A stretch of 64,000 nt of DNA from Polyangium sp. y55x31 (GCF_029946505.1 NZ_JARZHG010000024.1:1-64000); one strand, 5' to 3'. Shown: positions 19,164 to 29,163, numbered from the stretch's first letter. The notes: a model not told the origin generated them from the letters alone. Translations and numbers: made by a program.

Positions 19164-20234
19164 ATGGCGACCCCTTCTTCTCTGCCTGCCGTGATCGCTG
19201 CGCTCGCCGCGAACACGCTCGTGACACTGCTCAAGTTCGTGGCCTTTTTCCTGTCCGGCTCGGGCGCGATGCTCTCCGAGGCCATCCACAGCGCTGCGGA
19301 CACGGGCAACCAGCTCTTGCTCTTCATCGGGCTGAAGCGCGGCGCGCGGCAGGGCGACGAGGAATTCCCTTATGGCTACGGCGGCGAGCGCTTCGTGTTC
19401 GGCTTGCTCTCGGCGGCCGGCATCTTCTTCATCGGCTGCGGCGTCACCGTCTACCATGGTATCGAGGGGCTCCGTCATCCGCACGCGACCTCGGTCAACG
19501 TGGTCACGTTCGTGGTCCTCGGCCTCTCGTTCCTCATCGAGGGCAGCGCGCTGCTCTTCGCCGCGCGGAGCATCGCCGCGCAGCGCGGGAGCATGCCTTT
19601 CTTTCGATATGTGCGCGAGAAGGCGGATCCGGCGTCGGTGGCCATCCTGCTCGAGGACGGCGCTGCCGTGCTGGGCTTGCTCCTCGCGGCGATCGGCATC
19701 CTTGCGTCGTATTATACGGGCAGCCCGGTCTGGGATGCGATTGCGTCCATCCTCGTCGGTTTGCTCCTCGGGTACGTCGCGATCCACCTCGTCACCCAGA
19801 ATCGCGATTTGCTGATCGGAATGGCCGTCCCCGATGGCGTGGAGGAGACGTTCGTCCGGGTGCTCCGCGAGCGCCCGAGCGTCCGCGGGGTGCGGGACGT
19901 GAAGAGCCGGCGGATCACGCCGGAGGTCTACAAGCTCAAAGCCGAGGTCACGTTCGACGCAGCGTTCCTCGCGGCCCGGCTCGATCAGGCGCTGCCCGCG
20001 CAGCCCGGCGCGCTCTCGGGCGCGGAGCGTGAAAGGACGCTCCGGGTGGTGGCGGATGGCGCGCTCCGCGCGATCAGCAGCGAAATCGACGATATCGAGG
20101 TGGCCGTACGCGCCGTCATTCCGGAGGCGAGGCACATCGACATCGAGGTGGACCATCACATCGACGAGCGGATCGCCGATTCCATCCGCGAGCGCGCATC
20201 ACTTCGCGCGACGAGCGCCGAGGCGTCGACCTGA
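19164..20234 (+). CDS. Cation diffusion facilitator (CDF) transporter, SLC30A9-like
   Basis: A 356-residue membrane protein with about six transmembrane helices in residues 1-225 and a soluble C-terminal domain. Helix 2 carries SEAIHSAADTGNQ (38-50), the variant metal motif of the SLC30A9/ZnT9-like branch instead of the DxxxD of ordinary zinc CDFs. Helix 5 carries LLEDGAAVLG. CDF proteins exchange divalent metals for protons; which metal cannot be read here. The C-terminal about 130 residues are longer than the usual cytoplasmic domain and end in a His-rich stretch (HIDIEVDHHIDERIADS). It is followed 25 bp later by a small SnoaL-like gene on the same strand. Confidence 0.88.
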   Translation: MATPSSLPAVIAALAANTLVTLLKFVAFFLSGSGAMLSEAIHSAADTGNQLLLFIGLKRGARQGDEEFPYGYGGERFVFGLLSAAGIFFIGCGVTVYHGIEGLRHPHATSVNVVTFVVLGLSFLIEGSALLFAARSIAAQRGSMPFFRYVREKADPASVAILLEDGAAVLGLLLAAIGILASYYTGSPVWDAIASILVGLLLGYVAIHLVTQNRDLLIGMAVPDGVEETFVRVLRERPSVRGVRDVKSRRITPEVYKLKAEVTFDAAFLAARLDQALPAQPGALSGAERERTLRVVADGALRAISSEIDDIEVAVRAVIPEARHIDIEVDHHIDERIADSIRERASLRATSAEAST

Positions 20235-20259
20235 TCTGCGCTCGGGGGAGGTACACGCC

Positions 20260-20652
20260 ATGACCGACATCATCGTTCCCGAACGAGCAAAAGAAGAGCT
20301 CCTCGCGCTCATGCACCAGTGGACCGCGGCCGTGAGCGCCAAGGACGCAGGGTATTTCGAGCGGCACGTGGACGAGAGCTGGGAATACATCGATTCCACC
20401 GGCGCACAGCGCGGCAAAAAGGATTACTGGGCGCTCATCCAGGGCGTGACGTCGTATACCGAGGAGTTTCGGCGGTTCGACGTGCGCATCGTCGCCGAGC
20501 GTGTCGCGCTGATCACGGGGGTGTACCTCGGGCGGGTAGAGCTCGTGGGTGGGGAGCGCCTGGAAAAACTCCTCGTGTTCAGCGCAGTATGGCAGCAGCG
20601 CGAGGGGGTTTGGAGAGCGCTCATGCATCACACGACGGATGCTCCAGGCTGA
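20260..20652 (+). CDS. SnoaL/NTF2-like small protein
   Basis: A 130-residue protein with the cone-shaped NTF2 fold pattern: helix ELLALMHQWTAAVSAKDAGY, then WEYIDSTGAQRGKKDYWALI and three beta strands ending in WRALMHHTTDAPG. The DUF4440/SnoaL group contains small isomerases, dehydratases and ligand-binding proteins; no specific activity can be assigned. GGGGGAG lies 9 nt before the ATG at 20260. It probably shares a transcript with the CDF transporter (25 bp gap) and faces a lipoprotein gene on the opposite strand (31 bp between stops). Confidence 0.8.
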   Translation: MTDIIVPERAKEELLALMHQWTAAVSAKDAGYFERHVDESWEYIDSTGAQRGKKDYWALIQGVTSYTEEFRRFDVRIVAERVALITGVYLGRVELVGGERLEKLLVFSAVWQQREGVWRALMHHTTDAPG

Positions 20653-20683
20653 CCTCTCGGCCCGCCCGTCACGAAGCAAAAGC

Positions 20684-21274
20684 TCACTCCGGGACGATCC
20701 CGGTGTTGATGTAAAACGCCGCCGCCATGACGAGCGCGGTGTGCCGTGATCTCGCATCGACCATCCCGTGGATCTGGCTGGGGATGTGGCGGTTCGGCAA
20801 GTGGAGCATATTGCCGTCGACACGGACCTCGTCCGCCGGGTTGGCGAGCACGAGCGTGTCGCCCGAGATGCGACCGAACAGGTGCTCCGCGGGCGTGTGG
20901 CCAGGTGGATTCACGATATAGATGCAACCGTCCGGCTGAACCCTGGCCGTGACGCCGCCCCGGAAGAGGATGGTCCCGTCGGCCTTCAGGGTCGGTCCGG
21001 GGATCCAGATTTCCTCGTCGGACTCGCCGTAGAGCCGGTACTGCGTGCGCCCATCCGCGCGCAGGCGAGCGAGGATCAGGCCGTCCTCGCTGATGACGAG
21101 GTTTTGCAGCTCGATGATGGACGTCGTGGAGGGCGTGTCCGCCGCCGGCGCAGGCGTATCGGTCGACGCCGCCGCATTCGCCGCAGCAGATGTTCGGGCA
21201 GGAGGGGATGAAGACGTGCACGCTGTGACGAGCGCGCCGACGAGGATCGACGCCTGGAGCCGTACCCTGGACAT
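20684..21274 (-). CDS. Putative lipoprotein of unknown function
   Basis: A 196-residue predicted lipoprotein. The signal peptide MSRVRLQASILVGALVTAC ends in lipobox VTAC (16-19). A Ser/Thr/Ala/Pro spacer follows (about 20-55), then a beta-rich domain with repeating DGLILARLRADGR-, DGTILFRGGVTAR- and GDTLVLANPADEVR-type strands. There is only one further cysteine (DGCIYI). It resembles small lipoproteins seen widely in Polyangiales without known role. It is divergent from the membrane protein gene at 21384, with 109 bp between the starts. Confidence 0.7.
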   Translation of the reverse strand: MSRVRLQASILVGALVTACTSSSPPARTSAAANAAASTDTPAPAADTPSTTSIIELQNLVISEDGLILARLRADGRTQYRLYGESDEEIWIPGPTLKADGTILFRGGVTARVQPDGCIYIVNPPGHTPAEHLFGRISGDTLVLANPADEVRVDGNMLHLPNRHIPSQIHGMVDARSRHTALVMAAAFYINTGIVPE

Positions 21275-21383
21275 GCCCGCGTCTTACTACAGTGCAGCGG
21301 TCAATCTACCAGAAAAGCGGCGCCTCCATCACTCTCCAAGGAAGGGCTGACGAACGGCGACGAGCGGGGTATCCTCGTGCTGG

Positions 21384-21968
21384 ATGCAAGGAGGCGGGAG
21401 GCAACGTGGGTTCGGGACGTTGTGGGCCATGTGGTCGCTCGCGATGCTCTCTCCACTTTACCTCTATGCCTTGCCGTTCCTTTATGCGCGGTGGTGGAGG
21501 CTCGACACCTGCCCGCCCTCCCATCGTCCATGTTTCGAGTGGTCCGATGGCGGGCCTGAATTGCGCCTGTGCCTCGTCGCTCTCGCCCTTGCGATGGGGA
21601 GCGTCGTTCTCCCGGTCGTATGGCATCGCCGATCGCTCACCCGGTTGCTCCGCCGCACCACCCGCGCACCAGGCACCCTGCTTCAGTCCTCGAGACTCGA
21701 GCTCGCGCGACATGCGGCCGTGCTCCGATACGAAGGCCGCCTGGCCATGGTGCTCGTGATGCTCTTGCCGATCTGTTTCCTGGCATTGGTGGAGTCGGGG
21801 ATCATCGTCTACTGCCATCAATTCTCGGACGGGTCGGGGCGGATCGTCCCGAGCCCCGAGGACTACGTGCCGCTCGCGGCCATTTCGACGATCTTCGTCG
21901 CATGGCACGTTCCCACACGTGGACGTGTCCTCGGCGCGCTGGAGGGCACGCCTCGCGAGCTCCGCTAG
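21384..21968 (+). CDS. Hypothetical integral membrane protein
   Basis: A 194-residue protein with about three or four hydrophobic helices (around 15-35, 60-80, 118-142 and possibly 160-178), separated by Arg-rich loops (HRRSLTRLLRRTTRAP). Four cysteines are spread over the segments outside the first helices. The start is uncertain: an ATG at 21384 has no upstream ribosome site, while the AAGGAGG at 21388 would instead serve a start inside the frame (ATG at 21429, just before the first helix). No family was recognised. It is divergent from the lipoprotein gene. Confidence 0.5.
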   Translation: MQGGGRQRGFGTLWAMWSLAMLSPLYLYALPFLYARWWRLDTCPPSHRPCFEWSDGGPELRLCLVALALAMGSVVLPVVWHRRSLTRLLRRTTRAPGTLLQSSRLELARHAAVLRYEGRLAMVLVMLLPICFLALVESGIIVYCHQFSDGSGRIVPSPEDYVPLAAISTIFVAWHVPTRGRVLGALEGTPRELR

Positions 21969-22066
21969 CTCCCCGGGCGTTCGTCCTGGAGCCGCGCGAG
22001 CGGATGCAGGAGAGGTAGGGCAACGCGCCCGCACCCGCTGCCGCCTTCGCCGTTGACGCCCCGCGT

Positions 22067-22079
22067 AACGGTTGCCGTT
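22067..22079. promoter_or_regulatory. Perfect 5-3-5 inverted repeat (AACGG/CCGTT)
   Basis: AACGG, three bases, CCGTT. It lies one base upstream of a second, longer inverted repeat in an AT-richer stretch about 340 bp before the TPR gene at 22415. It could be part of the same operator; on its own it is short enough to occur by chance. Confidence 0.3.
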
Positions 22080-22080
22080 C

Positions 22081-22101
22081 GGTTAAACATGATGTTTTAC
22101 C
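22081..22101. promoter_or_regulatory. Candidate operator: 10-1-10 inverted repeat
   Basis: GGTTAAACAT, one base, ATGTTTTACC. Nine of ten base pairs are symmetric. The AT-rich dyad stands out in a GC-rich region and has the size of a TetR- or GntR-type operator. No cognate regulator can be named. The nearest downstream gene starts at 22415. Confidence 0.4.
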
Positions 22102-22414
22102 ATCAACGCCGTCGCGACGTCGGAACCTTTCATGTACCGTACGTTCCCGACGATGGGGTTTTGCGGGGAGACACACGCGGCGCTGCGCGTGATCGCAGCA
22201 TCCGGGGGATCGACACCATCCTCTGGCGGGTGTTCTTCGCGGGCGGCGTCGCGCGCCTCGCGGCGGCCCGCCGCGCCGCTGCGTCATCCCGCCCCGCGCT
22301 CGACGTGTCCTCGTGACGCGACCAGGGCCTCGTGCCGCGGGGATCGGGCGGCCGAGGCTCTATGTCGAAGGATCCTGCCCACGAGCCGCAGCAGCTTTCA
22401 AGGGGGAAAGGCAA

Positions 22415-23455
22415 GTGACCTACCGCCGCAATCGCGTGTTCCCGTGGTTCGTGATCGCCCTGCTCGTGAGCGCTGCGGCGCCCGCGATCGCCGGCGAACG
22501 AGCGCAGGACGCGCCCTCCGCGCAAGACCTCTACGTGTCGGCGCAGAAGCTCTTCGATCGAGGCAACTTCGCCGAAGCGCTCGTCGGCTTTCGCCACGCT
22601 CATAACGCGTCGGGCAGCCCGAACGCGCGCATCATGATCGGCAATTGCCTCGTCGCGCTCGGCAGGACCGCCGAGGCCTACGAGGAGATGTCCGCGACGC
22701 TGCGCGAGGCGACGAAGCGCGCAGAGACCGAGCCGAAATATGCACTGACACGCGACGCCGCCGCGAAACACGTCGCGCTGCTCGAGTCGAAGGTGGGAAA
22801 ACTCGTCGTCGAGGTTGCGGATCCATCGGGCGTCGAGGTGACGGTCAATGGCTCGCGTGTACCGCCGGAGAAGCTCGGCGTTCCTTTCGCGGTGGACCCC
22901 GGGACGGTCGTCGTCGCGGCGACGCGCGCGGACGGGCGGTCCGTGCGGCGCGAGCAGACGGTCGAGGCGGGCGCGAGCGCGCAGGTATCGCTCGTGTTTC
23001 CGGACGCCGGGCCCAAGAAGATCGAGGCGCCGGCGCCTGTGCGCGTGGATCATGCGAAGCCGCGCGGCGACGAGCTTCGAACAGGCGGCGCGGTGCGAAC
23101 GGCGGGGTTCGTCGTCGCGGGCCTCGGCGTCGCGGGGATGGCGGTCTTCGGCGTCACGGGGCTCATGGCCCGGAGCCGATTCGCGACGCTCGAAGAAGAG
23201 TGCCACGCGGCGCGCTGTACCGATATGAAATATGCCGACGTCGTCGACAGCGGCATGGCGCTGACGACGGCGGCCAATACGGGCCTTGCCATCGGCGCGG
23301 CGGGAATCGTCGGCGGGGGGCTCATGATCTTGCTCGGCGGGCCGCGCTCGGCGCCTTCGAGCACGGGCTTCGTGTCGCCCGAAGGCACTGTCGTGGGCGC
23401 GGGCTTCACGATGTCGCCGGGAGGAGCGGGCGTCCACTGCACGGTGGCTTTTTAG
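22415..23455 (+). CDS. TPR-containing envelope protein with two C-terminal membrane helices
   Basis: A 346-residue paralogue of the product of 5010-6029. Signal peptide (about 1-27, ending AIAGE), TPR-like helices (SAQDLYVSAQKLFDRGNFAE, about 33-115), a PEGA-like beta segment (VEVTVNGSRVPPEKLGVPFA), and two hydrophobic helices (RTAGFVVAGLGVAGMAVFGV and LAIGAAGIVGGGLMILLGG) separated by a two-Cys loop. I chose the GTG at 22415 because a strong purine-rich ribosome site precedes it and the signal peptide starts close by. The stop overlaps the ribosome site (TAGGAGG) of the CBM3 lipoprotein gene, indicating translational coupling. It probably heads a three-gene operon with that lipoprotein and a Ser/Thr kinase. 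Confidence 0.7.
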   Translation: MTYRRNRVFPWFVIALLVSAAAPAIAGERAQDAPSAQDLYVSAQKLFDRGNFAEALVGFRHAHNASGSPNARIMIGNCLVALGRTAEAYEEMSATLREATKRAETEPKYALTRDAAAKHVALLESKVGKLVVEVADPSGVEVTVNGSRVPPEKLGVPFAVDPGTVVVAATRADGRSVRREQTVEAGASAQVSLVFPDAGPKKIEAPAPVRVDHAKPRGDELRTGGAVRTAGFVVAGLGVAGMAVFGVTGLMARSRFATLEEECHAARCTDMKYADVVDSGMALTTAANTGLAIGAAGIVGGGLMILLGGPRSAPSSTGFVSPEGTVVGAGFTMSPGGAGVHCTVAF

Positions 23456-23463
23456 GAGGCGCA

Positions 23464-24183
23464 ATGGCTTCGATCCGTGAGCGTGGTCCTGCGTCGTCGC
23501 CTCTGCTGTTCGCCGCCGCCGTCGCCGCGTCGTTCGGCAGCGCGAGCGCGTGTAGCTTCGATTGGGAGGGATACGATCCGCGGCTCGCGTCGAACGGCGC
23601 ACCCGGCGCGACCGGGCCCGGCGCCGGCGGTGATGGCGGAGCAGGGGGCGTGGGCATCGGCGGAATGAACGTCGGGGGAATGGGCGCCGGCGGAATGGGC
23701 GGTGATGGCGGCGGCGCGGGCGGCGCGCCTTCGACTGGCTTTCGCTTGCAGTACAAGAATGCCAATCCGAAGGCCGACGACATACAGATGCAGCCGCATT
23801 TCAAGATCGTGAACGAGACCCTGGAGAACGTGCCCCTGAGCGACCTCGAGATCCGTTACTGGTTCACGCGCGACGGCATGGGGAACTTCATCTACGATTG
23901 CGATTTTGCCCAGTTCAACTGTATTCATACATCGGGGGCGTTCGTCCCGGCCTCCGGCGCGAAAGCCGACATGTACGCCGCGATATCGTTCGCGGTCGAA
24001 GCCGGCGTGCTGATCGCCGGCACCGACAGCGGGGAGATCCAGGCGCGCCTGCACACGCAGAATTTCACGACCATGAACCAGGCGGGTGATTACTCGTTCG
24101 ATCCGACGAAGACCTCCTTCACCGACTGGGCGAACGTCACACTTTATTCCAAGGGCGTCCTCGTCTGGGGAAATGAGCCTTGA
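23464..24183 (+). CDS. CBM3 cellulose-binding-module lipoprotein
   Basis: A 239-residue exported protein. The N-terminus MASIRERGPASSPLLFAAAV is a signal sequence; the cysteine at about residue 30 (SASAC) may be a lipobox, though a weak one. A Gly/Met spacer (GGMNVGGMGAGGMGG) leads to a single family 3 carbohydrate-binding module filling residues 92-239: FRLQYKNANPKADDIQMQPH, VPLSDLEIRYWFTRDG, GEIQARLHTQNFTTMNQAGD, YSFDPTKTSFTDW and GVLVWGNEP match the CBM3 pattern closely. CBM3 modules bind crystalline cellulose or chitin and are normally joined to an enzyme; here there is none. The ribosome site AGGAGG is 5 nt before the ATG and overlaps the upstream stop. The following kinase gene starts 10 bp after this stop. 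Confidence 0.85.
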   Translation: MASIRERGPASSPLLFAAAVAASFGSASACSFDWEGYDPRLASNGAPGATGPGAGGDGGAGGVGIGGMNVGGMGAGGMGGDGGGAGGAPSTGFRLQYKNANPKADDIQMQPHFKIVNETLENVPLSDLEIRYWFTRDGMGNFIYDCDFAQFNCIHTSGAFVPASGAKADMYAAISFAVEAGVLIAGTDSGEIQARLHTQNFTTMNQAGDYSFDPTKTSFTDWANVTLYSKGVLVWGNEP

Positions 24184-24193
24184 GGGGCGGGCG

Positions 24194-25642
<1,449 letters not shown>

Positions 25643-25789
25643 TCGGCGACAATCATCCCTCTTTCAACAACTCCCGCCGACACACGCCGGAGTCTCGATG
25701 GCGGCGTCCGCATCGAAGTCCGCCGGCATGCCGCACGTCGGCGCGTCACGTCCGTGCGACGATCGCCCGAGTGGCGGTGTCACGGCGCT

Positions 25790-25821
25790 GTGTCAGTGTC
25801 ACGCGCGCGTGACGCTGACAC
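25790..25821. promoter_or_regulatory. Candidate operator: 32-bp inverted repeat
   Basis: Arms GTGTCAGTGTCACGCG and CGCGTGACGCTGACAC meet without a spacer and match at 15 of 16 positions. Shorter GTGTCAC-like motifs lie just upstream (about 25778-25783). It sits about 120 bp before the TonB-dependent receptor gene and after the kinase stop at 25642. No T-run follows, so it is more likely a protein-binding site than an intrinsic terminator; the regulator is unknown. Confidence 0.45.
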
Positions 25822-25942
25822 GAGGGCGCGCACCACGTCATTACCTCAAACGCAGGCATCATAGGCCGAATCGGGCATGGTACGAGTATTGCTTGTGTGG
25901 AACGGCCCCTAAAGTGAAGTGCACCGAGAATAGAGGATGGAC

Positions 25943-28900
25943 ATGCGCTTGACCTCCAGAGCCACACGATGCTTTCTGATAGGAGCGACCTGCTTCGGGC
26001 TGCTCGTCGCTCCCCCCGCCTTCGCCGCCGGAGACTCGGTCTTGACCGGGACCGTCATCGACGCGTCCACCCAAAAGCCGATCGCCAACGTCGTTGTCAC
26101 CGTGACCTCCCCCGCGTTGCAGGGTGAGCAGATCGTCGTGACCGACGCAGCCGGCAACTATCGTGTCCCCCAGCTCCCGCCGGGTGAATACACGATCCGC
26201 CTGGACGGCGCTGAGTACAAGTCCTTCGCGCGCGGCGGGATCACGCTCCGCACGGGCAGCACGCTCCGCGCCAATCTGCAGCTCATGCCGGACGAGTTGC
26301 GCGAGGAAATCGTGCTCCTGGCCCGGCCCCCGGTGGTCGACATCGGATCGACGACGACGGGCTTGATCGTCGATTCGAATCTTTCGCATCGTCTCGCCGT
26401 GGCCCCCCCGGGAGGTCGTGCCTCTGCCGTGCGATCGTTCGAAAGCCTCGGAGCGCTCGTGCCCGGCGCGCAGCCGACCCCCATCGGCTTTTCCATCAAT
26501 GGCTCCTCGGCCCCCGAAAACCGATTCCAGATCGACGGCGTCTCCGTGGGCAACGCTGCGGACGGCATCAACGATACGCCGCTCTCCCTCGAGTTCGTCC
26601 GCGAAGTCAACATCGCCACGGGCGGATACATGCCCGAATACGGCCGGACGACCGGCGGCGTGTTCGATGTCGTCACGAAGTCGGGTGGCAACGAGTTTCA
26701 TGGGTCGATCTTCGGCAGCTACACGCCGGGCGCATTCGAGGGACAACGAAAGCCCGTGCGCGCGGAGGGCACGGTGGTCGCCGTCGACCAGAAGCTCCGC
26801 GCCATTCGTGATTTCGGCTTCGAGATCGGCGGGCCCATCAAGAAGGATCGCCTCTGGTTCTACGCGGGCTTGAACGTGGCCCTCCAGGATCTCGACATCG
26901 TGCGCTCGCTGAACCGCTTGCGGTACGAGACGAACCCCGACGGGTCCTTGAAGCTCGACGCGGCCGGCAACCCCATCAGCCTTCGCGACGAATACGGATT
27001 TCAGCTCACCTCGCCGATTGAAGGGGGAACGCGGCGGTACGTCGCGGCCAAAGAGACGCTGCAATACATCGGCAAGCTGACCTGGCTCATCAACCCCTCC
27101 CACTCGTTGACGTTGTCGGTGTTCGGGTCGCCCACATGGTCCGGCGGGGACGGGCGCATCTCGCTCAACGGGGTCACGGGCACGACCACGACGATCAACA
27201 CGAACTTGCTGGAAGGAGAATACGCGGCCTTCGGGCGGCAGGAAGAGCAGATGCTGAATACGGTCTCGCTCAAGCTCTCGTCGTCCTTCCTGGAAAAGAG
27301 GCTCCTGCTCGACGCGACGGTCGGATATCATTACGCCTACTCGAACCGCCTGCCGGTCGACGGGGTGGGGATCGGCAGTGGCCAGGGGCTCGACACCGTG
27401 CCCGGCATCTCGTGGACGCGGGGGAGCCCGCACACCATCGCCGATTTCGAGAACCTCCCGGCAGGGAGCGGCTGCGAGCCCAAGGGAGCGACGAGCGTCA
27501 TCTATTGCCCCGTGCGCGCCTACCTGACCGGCGGCCCCGGGAACGTCAACGAGACCATCACGAACCGCTTCCAGGGTCGAGCCGTCGTCACGTACCTCGC
27601 GAGCGCGCTCGGGCAACACGTCATCAAGGCGGGGATCGACGTCGAGGTGTCGAACAGCCTGTTCGCCCGGGCAAACACCGGAAACGTGTGGTTTTCGGAA
27701 ACGTACGACGGCTCGGCGTGGCAGGTCTGGCGTATTGGAAACCTCACGAACCCGGACGACGTGTACGTCCCGAAATTGCAGTCCCCCACGACGCACTCCA
27801 CCATCGTCGGCGGGTTCGTGCAGGATAGCTTCACGTTCCTCGACCGGGTCACGGTGAATGCGGGCTTGCGGTACGACGCGCAGATGATGTCGAGCAGCGA
27901 GGGGGTGGGCATGGTGCTGCCCAACCAGTGGTCTCCGCGCGTCGGCGCCATTTACGACCCCACCGGTCAGGGCCGGTCGAAGATCTTCGCGAGTTACGCG
28001 CGTTATTACGAGAACGTGCCCCTCGGCCTCGCCGAGGGCTTGTTCGTCCAGCGGCCGTTCACCGTGTCGAACGTGTCGAAATCCGTGTGCGACCCGTCGG
28101 ATCCCACGAAGGTCGAGGCCTGCCTGGACCCGAAGAACCGCCTCACGATCGGGGCGCCCTACTCGCCGAACCGGCAATGGGGGTTTTATTACGGGGATCG
28201 CGCGCCGGTGGATCCGGAGATCGAGGCGCAGTCGATGGACGAGATCTCGGGGGGCGGCGAATACCAGGTCTTCGATGATGCGCGCGTCGGCGTCAACTAC
28301 ACGCACCGGTCGATTCATCGCGTCATCGAGAATATGAGCCGGGACGAAGGGACTTCGTTCCTCGTGGGCAACCCCGGATACGGCGCGGCGTCCGACTTCC
28401 CCGAAGCGCGGCGCGATTACGATGCCGTCACGCTGTTCTTCCAGAAATCCTTCTCCGGAGGGTGGCTCGCGCTGGCCAGCTACACGGCGTCGTATCTCCG
28501 TGGGAACTATCCCGGCCTCGCCGAAGGGTCGTATCCGTCCCCGCATACGCTCTCCGACTTCGACCTCCTGTCGCTCCTGCCGAACCGAACGGGCCCGCTC
28601 CCGGGGGATCGACGCCATTCCGTCAAGGTCTACGGCGCCAAGGAGTTCGCCCTCCCGAAGAACATCCGCATCAACGTCGGCATGAGCTACACCGGCACGT
28701 CGGGCGCTCCGCTCGACGTCCTCGGCGCGCACCCCTATTACGGGCGGGGCGCCGCGTTCATCCTGCCCCGCGGCTCGGGTGGCAATTTGCCCTGGGTCCA
28801 CAGCGTCGATTCGAACCTCGCCGTCGGCTACAAGATCACCAAGGACAGCACGCTCTCCGTGAGCGTGGACGTGTTCAATCTGTTCAACTTCCAGGCCGAG

Positions 28901-29140
28901 ACCAGCCGCGACCAATCCTTCACGTACGCGAACGTCCGGCCCATCGAAGGCGGAACCTTGTCGGATCTGCCGGACAAGGGCGAGTCGGCCTGCGCCACCG
29001 GCGCGGGTTGTCGGTACAAACTCGTGAACTTCGAGGACGGCTCGCCCTTCGATCCCGCCAATCGAAACCCGAATTACGGCAGCCCCACGTCGTACCAGAG
29101 CCCGAGGACGATCCGCATGGGCGTCCGGTTGACCTTCTGA
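25943..29140 (+). CDS. TonB-dependent outer-membrane receptor with carboxypeptidase-like N-domain (Oar-like)
   Basis: A 1065-residue outer-membrane protein. Signal peptide MRLTSRATRCFLIGATCFGL up to PAFAAGDS; a carboxypeptidase-regulatory-like beta sandwich (about 35-115, LTGTVIDASTQKPIANVVVT); a plug domain (about 130-255, SINGSSAPENRFQIDGVSVG, TTGGVFDVVTKSGGNEFHGS); then a beta-barrel to the C-terminus ending in GVRLTF, with the terminal Phe typical of BamA substrates. Myxobacterial Oar proteins share this plan and import large or protein-derived ligands. The ligand is not identifiable. I preferred the ATG at 25943 (AGAGG 7 nt upstream) over the in-frame ATG at 25937. A lipoprotein gene follows 23 bp later and is probably its partner. 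No TonB/ExbBD genes are in the window. Confidence 0.9.
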   Translation: MRLTSRATRCFLIGATCFGLLVAPPAFAAGDSVLTGTVIDASTQKPIANVVVTVTSPALQGEQIVVTDAAGNYRVPQLPPGEYTIRLDGAEYKSFARGGITLRTGSTLRANLQLMPDELREEIVLLARPPVVDIGSTTTGLIVDSNLSHRLAVAPPGGRASAVRSFESLGALVPGAQPTPIGFSINGSSAPENRFQIDGVSVGNAADGINDTPLSLEFVREVNIATGGYMPEYGRTTGGVFDVVTKSGGNEFHGSIFGSYTPGAFEGQRKPVRAEGTVVAVDQKLRAIRDFGFEIGGPIKKDRLWFYAGLNVALQDLDIVRSLNRLRYETNPDGSLKLDAAGNPISLRDEYGFQLTSPIEGGTRRYVAAKETLQYIGKLTWLINPSHSLTLSVFGSPTWSGGDGRISLNGVTGTTTTINTNLLEGEYAAFGRQEEQMLNTVSLKLSSSFLEKRLLLDATVGYHYAYSNRLPVDGVGIGSGQGLDTVPGISWTRGSPHTIADFENLPAGSGCEPKGATSVIYCPVRAYLTGGPGNVNETITNRFQGRAVVTYLASALGQHVIKAGIDVEVSNSLFARANTGNVWFSETYDGSAWQVWRIGNLTNPDDVYVPKLQSPTTHSTIVGGFVQDSFTFLDRVTVNAGLRYDAQMMSSSEGVGMVLPNQWSPRVGAIYDPTGQGRSKIFASYARYYENVPLGLAEGLFVQRPFTVSNVSKSVCDPSDPTKVEACLDPKNRLTIGAPYSPNRQWGFYYGDRAPVDPEIEAQSMDEISGGGEYQVFDDARVGVNYTHRSIHRVIENMSRDEGTSFLVGNPGYGAASDFPEARRDYDAVTLFFQKSFSGGWLALASYTASYLRGNYPGLAEGSYPSPHTLSDFDLLSLLPNRTGPLPGDRRHSVKVYGAKEFALPKNIRINVGMSYTGTSGAPLDVLGAHPYYGRGAAFILPRGSGGNLPWVHSVDSNLAVGYKITKDSTLSVSVDVFNLFNFQAETSRDQSFTYANVRPIEGGTLSDLPDKGESACATGAGCRYKLVNFEDGSPFDPANRNPNYGSPTSYQSPRTIRMGVRLTF

Positions 29141-29163
29141 TCGCGCGAACGAGGAGACGAACC

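Larger units (their letters stand above)
21969..22414. other. 446-bp intergenic region with AT-rich core and inverted repeats
   Basis: No convincing gene is present. A short open frame at 22053-22316 has no ribosome site, no domain and an Arg/Ala-rich frame typical of GC-rich noise. An AT-richer stretch near 22060-22140, unusual for this window, contains two inverted repeats (listed separately) and is the best promoter/operator candidate for the gene starting at 22415. A purine-rich ribosome site (AGGGGGAAAGG, 22401-22411) precedes that GTG start. Confidence 0.5.

Noticed and set aside
17673-20159. 828-residue open frame extending the NmrA-like gene upstream
   Set aside because: Only the last 282 residues match a family, and a ribosome site marks 18521. 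The extension lies opposite the CDF transporter and lipoprotein genes.
22053-22316. 87-residue open frame in the gap before the TPR gene
   Set aside because: No ribosome site or domain, Arg/Ala-rich. The region is better explained as regulatory.
25859-28915. 1018-residue open frame on the minus strand opposite the TonB receptor
   Set aside because: Arg/His/Asp/Val-rich text with no domain or signal, mirror of a real gene; typical of GC-rich antisense frames.
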